From Brevibacterium zhoupengii (GTDB lineage: Bacteria; Actinomycetota; Actinomycetes; Actinomycetales; Brevibacteriaceae), in contig NZ_CP088298.1 of NCBI RefSeq assembly GCF_021117425.1, positions 3,348,001-3,412,000 on the forward strand: a stretch of DNA of 64,000 bases, in the 5' to 3' direction. Positions 59,650 to 64,000 of this stretch are shown in pieces. Both the position numbers and the translations under genes were made by a program. The number at the start of each line of letters is the position of its first letter. The first letter of the stretch is position 1. The notes below the pieces were generated by a model. The model did no database searches. It worked only from the letters and a program-made list of their open reading frames with translations, and was not told the origin of the DNA.

Positions 59650-61008
59650 TCAGGCCACCTCGCCAACCGCGTTCGGTCTCGCAATGCCTGCCCGCACAGC
59701 GGGTCCAGGAAGCGGCAGACCATAGTGGCCGCGCAGAGTCTCGGACTCATAGCCGCGGCGGAACAGCCCGCGATCCTGCAGTATCGGAATCACCGTGTCA
59801 ACGAACTCCTCCAGTCCACTGGGGAGTGCTGGTGGCATGATGTTGAATCCGTCGGCAGCATCAGCCACGAACCACTCCTCAATCGCGTCGGCGATCTGCT
59901 CCGGTGTTCCAACCACGGTGCGATGTCCCCGTCCCCCGCCGAGGCGAGCGATGAGTTGCCGCACTGTCAGCTCTTCCCGCCGTGCGAGGTCCACGATGAG
60001 CGTGTATCGGGACTTGGCACCCTCGATCTCATCCTCGTCGGGCAGATCGTCAGGCAGCTGGCTGTCAAGGGACAATTCGTCTGGGGTGACACGCAGAGTC
60101 TGAGCAAGCTGGGCGAGGGCGAACTCCGGCCGAATGAGGCGGTCGAGCTCTTCGTCCTTAGCCCGAGCCTCGGCCTCGGTGGCTCCGATGATGGGAACGA
60201 TGCCGGGCAGGATCTTCACGTGCGCAGGATTGCGGCCGTGCTTGATCGCACGGCTTTTGACGTCGCCGTAGAAGGCGACTGCATCATCGAGCCGCTGATG
60301 AGCAGTGAAGACCGCCTCGGCGAATTTGGCCGCAAGCTCTTTGCCACTCTCAGAAGAACCGGCCTGCACAAGGAGCGGATACACCTGGGGTGAGCGCGGA
60401 ATGTTGAGCGGTCCCGCAACTGTGAAGAATCGACCGTCGTGATCGATCGCATTGACCTTCGAATCCTCGCCCCAGACCCCTGACTCTTTATCGGCGATGA
60501 CAGCATCGTCGTCCCAGGACTGCCACAGCCCCTGAACGACGTCGAGGAACTCCTCTGCCCTCTCGTACCGGGTCTGATGTGCTGGTCGCTCGTCGAGTCC
60601 GAAATTTCGGGCCGCGTCGTTCCCTGCCGTGGTGACGATGTTCCAGCCGACCCGCCCCTTGCTGATGTGGTCGATGGAGGAGAAGCGCCGCGCAAGGTTG
60701 TAGGGGCTGTTGTAGCTCGTGGATGCTGTGGCGATGAGTCCGATGCGCTTCGTGGCAATCGCCAGTGCGCTGAGCAGAGTCAGCGGTTCAAGATTTCCGG
60801 CCGGCCGTCTGCCGACTTCAGCGCGCAGACTGGGCCCGTCGGCGAAGAAGATGGAGTCGAATCCTCCACGCTCTGCGGTCTGTGCGAGGTGGATGTAGTG
60901 GTCGATGTCCGTTCCGGCCTGCGGGTCGCTTTCGGGCAGACGCCACGAGGCTTCATGGTGGCCTGTGGTCATGAGGAAAGCGTTGAGGTGCAGTGTCCTC
61001 GTCGTCAT
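59650..61008 (-). CDS. NtaA/DmoA-family FMN-dependent monooxygenase
   Basis: A 452-aa luciferase-like monooxygenase. Family hallmarks: HLNAFLMTTGHHEASWRLP, YIHLAQTAERGGFDSIFFADG, the NLARRFSSIDHISKGRVGWNIVTT phrase and the YPLLVQAGSSESGKELAAKFAEAVF stretch common in NtaA/SnaA/DszA-type enzymes. It acts on a sulfone, sulfonate or chelating amine with FMNH2 from a separate reductase. In this ABC-transport operon a sulfur compound is most likely. Confidence 0.88.
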   Translation of the reverse strand: MTTRTLHLNAFLMTTGHHEASWRLPESDPQAGTDIDHYIHLAQTAERGGFDSIFFADGPSLRAEVGRRPAGNLEPLTLLSALAIATKRIGLIATASTSYNSPYNLARRFSSIDHISKGRVGWNIVTTAGNDAARNFGLDERPAHQTRYERAEEFLDVVQGLWQSWDDDAVIADKESGVWGEDSKVNAIDHDGRFFTVAGPLNIPRSPQVYPLLVQAGSSESGKELAAKFAEAVFTAHQRLDDAVAFYGDVKSRAIKHGRNPAHVKILPGIVPIIGATEAEARAKDEELDRLIRPEFALAQLAQTLRVTPDELSLDSQLPDDLPDEDEIEGAKSRYTLIVDLARREELTVRQLIARLGGGRGHRTVVGTPEQIADAIEEWFVADAADGFNIMPPALPSGLEEFVDTVIPILQDRGLFRRGYESETLRGHYGLPLPGPAVRAGIARPNAVGEVA

Positions 61009-61050
61009 GGTGGTCGTTCCTTTCGATTGGAAGGGGGAGCTTCTGCGGAG

Positions 61051-61827
61051 TCAGACCGAAGCGTCGACGCCGAGAGCCTGGAGCAGAGTTCGGCGCAGCT
61101 CCGTAACCTCCGGGTCGAACAATGAGCGTGGATGCGCGGCCGGAACGCGGACATCGTGGGAGATCCGGCCCGTGTCGAGCACGAGGATCCGATCAGCCAG
61201 CAGCAGTGCCTCGTCGATATCGTGGGTGACGAGCAGCACAGCGGGTCGATGCGTCGACAGCAGCTCGTGGAGCAGACCGTGCATCTTGGTCTTGGTCAGA
61301 GCATCGAGAGCGCCGAAGGGCTCGTCGGCCAGCAGCAGTTCGGGTTCGCGGACGAGAGCGCGGGCCAGCGAGACCCGCTGCTGCTCTCCGCCGGAGAGTT
61401 CTTTGGGCCAGGACTTCTCCCGACCGGACAGTCCCACCTCGGCCAATGCCGCGCTCGCTCGTTCGACCGGTCGATCACCGCGGAGTCCCAAAGTGACGTT
61501 CGGCAGAACTCTCTGCCAGGGCAGAAGCCGGGAGTCTTGGAACGCGACTGATCTGGATGCAGGAACATCGACCTGTCCCCCTACCTCTTTGTCGAGCCCG
61601 GCAAGGGCACGCAGCAGGGTGGACTTTCCCGAGCCGCTGCGGCCCAACAGTGCGACGAATTCACCTGCGGCGATGTCAACGTCGATCGAGTCGAGGACGG
61701 TGCGGGAACCGAATCTGCGGGTCAGATCACGGACGCGGACGAGGGGGCGATCCACCTCGGCGATGCCCTCTGCCCGTTGTTCAGCTCCGGGAGCAGGTGT
61801 TGTCGATGTCAGAGTGTCTGGCGCCAT
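61051..61827 (-). CDS. ssuB: ABC transporter ATP-binding protein, SsuB/TauB-like
   Basis: The ATG at 61827 (MAPDTLTSTT) has GGAGG eight bases upstream; 258 aa. Walker A LLGRSGSGKST, Q-loop VAFQDSRLLPW, signature LSGGEQQRVSLARAL, Walker B LLLADEPFGALDALTK, H-loop VTHDIDEA. It energises uptake of aliphatic sulfonates, taurine or related compounds. It overlaps the permease gene by 19 bp and precedes the two monooxygenases. Confidence 0.9.
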   Translation of the reverse strand: MAPDTLTSTTPAPGAEQRAEGIAEVDRPLVRVRDLTRRFGSRTVLDSIDVDIAAGEFVALLGRSGSGKSTLLRALAGLDKEVGGQVDVPASRSVAFQDSRLLPWQRVLPNVTLGLRGDRPVERASAALAEVGLSGREKSWPKELSGGEQQRVSLARALVREPELLLADEPFGALDALTKTKMHGLLHELLSTHRPAVLLVTHDIDEALLLADRILVLDTGRISHDVRVPAAHPRSLFDPEVTELRRTLLQALGVDASV

Positions 61828-62696
61828 GTCAGCGCCCTCCTTTCTGCGATGCGGACCAGCAGGTCGCTGCCCACGCCGAGGATGGCGTAGACGACGAGTC
61901 CGACCACGATGATGTCGATCTGCCCGTACAGGCGTGCCTGGTTCATGAGGAATCCGATGCCCGATGTTGCGTTGATCTGCTCGACGACGACCAGCGAAGT
62001 CCACGCACTCGTCACAGCAAGACGCAGACCGGTGAAGAAGCCAGGCAGGGCTCCGGGGAGCGCGACCCGAGCAATGAAGTCGCGGTGTGAGAGGTCGAGG
62101 GTGAGCGCCAGCTCTTTGTAGCGTCCGTCGAGGCCGCGCAGGGCGGCATGGGTGTTGATGTAGATCGGCACCATGACCGAGAAGACGATGAGGGTGACCT
62201 TCATGCCCTCGCCGATGCCCAGCCACACGATTGCCAAGGGAATGAAGGCCAAGGTCGGCACAGCACGCTTGACGTTCATCGGCCCGTCGATGAGGCTTTC
62301 GCCGAGGCGGGACAGCCCGGAGACGAGCGCCAGGGCCACCGCAATGACGATGCCGAGGCCGAGGCCGATTCCTGCTCGTTGGACCGAGGTCAGCAGGTTT
62401 GAGGTCAGGCGACCGTTCTCGATCAGGGAGATGCCGGTGACGACTGCCGTCCAGGGGGCGGGCAGCACCTGCGGATCGATGAATCCTGTTGCTGACCCGA
62501 TGATCCAAGCGGCGAGAAGGACGACGATGCCCAATGAGATTCGCCGCACGGAGATTCGCCGCCACCAGGCGACCGCAGCGTCGGGCGAGGGTGCGCTCTC
62601 TGAGCTGACACTGTGCTGCCCTGGCGCAAGTCGAAAGGTGTCATGACCGTTATCTGGCTGCGTCGGTGCATCGACCGCTGTGATGTCGGTGCTCAT
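61809..62696 (-). CDS. ssuC: ABC transporter permease, SsuC/TauC-like
   Basis: A 295-aa inner-membrane permease. After a 50-residue hydrophilic N-terminus come about six helices (IVVLLAAWIIGSATGFIDPQVLP, GIGLGLGIVIAVALALVSGL, LIVFSVMVPIYINTHAALRGL). The EAA-like coupling loop is LAVTSAWTSLVVVEQINATSGIGFLM with GALPGFFTGLR. It overlaps the substrate-binding-protein gene (ATGA, 62693-62696). Confidence 0.9.
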   Translation of the reverse strand: MSTDITAVDAPTQPDNGHDTFRLAPGQHSVSSESAPSPDAAVAWWRRISVRRISLGIVVLLAAWIIGSATGFIDPQVLPAPWTAVVTGISLIENGRLTSNLLTSVQRAGIGLGLGIVIAVALALVSGLSRLGESLIDGPMNVKRAVPTLAFIPLAIVWLGIGEGMKVTLIVFSVMVPIYINTHAALRGLDGRYKELALTLDLSHRDFIARVALPGALPGFFTGLRLAVTSAWTSLVVVEQINATSGIGFLMNQARLYGQIDIIVVGLVVYAILGVGSDLLVRIAERRALTWRQTL

Positions 62697-63829
62697 TCGT
62701 CGAGGTCCTCTCTGTCGTGATGGGCGCCGATCTCGTCGACCGTCTTGTCGATGACGTCATTGAAGCGCTGGTCATACATCTCGTTGGCGTCGACCTCAAC
62801 CGGCAGCTCTCCGGCGTCGAAGGCGACGTCGATCGTGTTCTGCTGGTCGTCGATGACCTTGTCGAGGGTGGGGAACACAGTCGTTCCCTCCTGTTTGCGG
62901 ATGAAGTATCCGTCGTCCGCGCTCACGCCCTGGTTCTCGACGAAGTAGTCCTTGACCCACTGATCGGTGTGGTTATTCACCCATTCGTTGGCCTTGATCG
63001 TGTGTTTGACGTAGGCGCGCAGTGCCGCCGCCTTCGCCGGATCCTCCAGAGCCTCTTTTCGCGCGTAGATGTAGTTGAGCCCAGTGCCAAGACCCGATGT
63101 CTCCTTGTCCGGGAGATAGCCGCCGCCTTTGGCCTCGAATCCGTCGAGGTAGCGTGCCAGCCTGGCACCGGTCAGCGGAGCGATATCGACTTCATCAGAC
63201 TGCAGCGCTTCACTGAACTCTGCGAGCTCGAGGCGGACGAGCTCGACGTCGTCGGTGCTCAGCCCCTCTCGCTTGAGAAGCTTGAGGACGATTGATCCCT
63301 GAGCGGTCCCCTCGGCATAGGCGATTTTGGCTCCCTTGAGCTGCGAGGTGGAACGCACCTTGGTGTGAGGCGCGGTACCGAGTCTCACTGAGTCCGGGTT
63401 CGAGCGGAGCGCCAGAATGATGGGGACGACCTCTCCTGAGGCGAAGGCATGGATCGGCGGGGTGTCCCCGACCCGAGCTACATCGACGGCATCCGCGCGG
63501 AAGGCTTCGAGGATCTCGGGCCCTCCGACGAAGTTCGAGAATTCGTGATCGAATTCGAGCTTGCCCAGCTCGCCCGAGGACTTGAGAGCGACTTGCTGCT
63601 GTTCCTGCTGATCGGCGATGCGCAGCACAGTACCCTCTGGAACCTCAGCAGATAGCGCCTGATCCTTGAGATCGTTGACCGAACCCTGCCCAGAGGCACC
63701 CCCACCACACGCGGACAGAGTCAGAGCAGCAACAGCAAGCGCGCCTGCCCAGCCGAATCTGCGGCGCGTAAGAGCCGCCGACTGTGTATGTGCGGGAGAC
63801 AAAGCGGATGGGCGAAGTGGAATGGCCAT
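62693..63829 (-). CDS. ssuA: ABC transporter substrate-binding lipoprotein, SsuA-like
   Basis: A 378-aa solute-binding lipoprotein. The N-terminus carries TRRRFGWAG (a Tat-type twin-arginine motif) followed by a hydrophobic stretch and the lipobox LSAC, so probable Tat-exported lipid anchoring. The mature part has LRIADQQEQQQVALK, LKGAKIAYAEGTAQGSIVLKLLKREGL and LSTDDVELVRLELAEFSEALQSDEVDIAPLTGARLARYL, as in sulfonate-binding proteins. First gene of a five-gene operon. AAAGGAC lies just upstream of the start. Confidence 0.88.
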   Translation of the reverse strand: MAIPLRPSALSPAHTQSAALTRRRFGWAGALAVAALTLSACGGGASGQGSVNDLKDQALSAEVPEGTVLRIADQQEQQQVALKSSGELGKLEFDHEFSNFVGGPEILEAFRADAVDVARVGDTPPIHAFASGEVVPIILALRSNPDSVRLGTAPHTKVRSTSQLKGAKIAYAEGTAQGSIVLKLLKREGLSTDDVELVRLELAEFSEALQSDEVDIAPLTGARLARYLDGFEAKGGGYLPDKETSGLGTGLNYIYARKEALEDPAKAAALRAYVKHTIKANEWVNNHTDQWVKDYFVENQGVSADDGYFIRKQEGTTVFPTLDKVIDDQQNTIDVAFDAGELPVEVDANEMYDQRFNDVIDKTVDEIGAHHDREDLDE

Positions 63830-63959
63830 GCTGCGGGTGTCCTTTCAATAGGTATCTGCAATCGGTTTCGCACGGAGTTTGAGTGCCCGCGATTCCCATA
63901 CGCTAGGTGCTCGGCCGCTCGGCCTGCGGCGCTGTCGTCAACCAGCTTCATAATTAGTC

Positions 63960-63981
63960 TAGTAACTTCATAGACTTACTA
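63960..63981. promoter_or_regulatory. Inverted repeat upstream of the ssu-type operon
   Basis: TAGTAA-N10-TTACTA, perfect 6-bp arms, 131 bp upstream of the ssuA start at 63829. On the coding strand it overlaps TCTATGAAG and the following GACTAATTATGAAG, which supplies a possible -10 (TAATTAT). Candidate sulfur-responsive operator; regulator unknown. Confidence 0.4.
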
Positions 63982-64000
63982 CCTTTAAGCCGAATGAGGA

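Noticed and set aside
1..64000. tRNA, rRNA, CRISPR array, insertion sequence or replication origin
   Set aside because: I saw no cloverleaf, rRNA, spacer array, transposase motif or DnaA-box cluster; a covariance search (tRNAscan, Infernal) would be the definitive check.

Overview
The window is 64 kb of a high-GC actinobacterial chromosome. A Brevibacterium-like organism is the best guess. It rests on the pair of choice-of-anchor-G LPXTG wall proteins, the actinobacterial-type peptidyl-tRNA hydrolase and WYL/PaaX regulators, frequent GTG/TTG starts, and TAGGGT-type -10 boxes. No rRNA, tRNA, CRISPR array or complete insertion sequence was found. The left edge cuts a LysR gene; the right edge ends just upstream of an ABC-transporter operon.

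Layout. 1-6.6 kb: a LysR regulator divergent from a class A beta-lactamase lipoprotein, an SRPBCC protein, a VOC protein divergent from a WYL regulator, a ProC-like reductase and formate-tetrahydrofolate ligase. 6.6-7.5 kb: no confident gene, only membrane-protein-like remnants. 7.5-13.0 kb: a probable defence locus with a giant DUF4365-type nuclease/repeat protein followed by an RloC/PrrC-like AAA ATPase with a CxxC hook. A decayed methyltransferase lies beside it. 13.8-16.8 kb: a tightly overlapping three-gene operon (HSL-type hydrolase, condensation/acyltransferase-like protein, zinc-ribbon membrane protein). 16.9-19.1 kb: galE and a divergent membrane protein. 19.1-25.7 kb: a ten-gene gas-vesicle-type operon with unusual architectures (GvpJ with a zinc ribbon, a Gvp domain fused to PH-like domains, an SRPBCC protein with an acidic tail, an H1-like basic-tailed protein), followed on the same strand by a Vms1/baeRF-like gene and lhgO. 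29.3-35.5 kb: two tandem LPXTG wall proteins with very long Ala/Asp/Ser stalks, each followed by a strong terminator. 35.6-40.7 kb: dgt, a membrane protein, a small acidic protein, PTH2 and a solitary ApeA-like HEPN gene. 40.7-41.9 kb: a frameshifted serine hydrolase. 42.1-57.1 kb: a catabolic region. 57.3-58.5 kb: madLM malonate transporter. 58.6-64 kb: an ssu-type sulfonate/sulfone sulfur-scavenging operon.

How the parts fit together. The catabolic region has two parts. In one, a metal-dependent hydrolase, MFS transporter, cyclase-family hydrolase and TPP enzyme (minus strand) face a cupin and an alpha/beta hydrolase (plus strand). The other is an aryl-CoA operon (fumarylacetoacetase-like, cupin, TesB thioesterase, aryl-CoA ligase, bifunctional FAD hydroxylase/OYE). 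It is divergent from ridA and flanked by a PaaX-family regulator. This resembles salicylyl-CoA/gentisate or 2-aminobenzoyl-CoA degradation, and the RidA gene makes an amino-substituted substrate attractive.

The best candidates for undescribed biology are the DUF4365 plus CxxC-hook ATPase pair (7.5-13.0 kb) and the gas-vesicle-family operon, which has no compact canonical GvpA but has several added domains. All functional calls are made by reading sequence and motifs; no database search was run.
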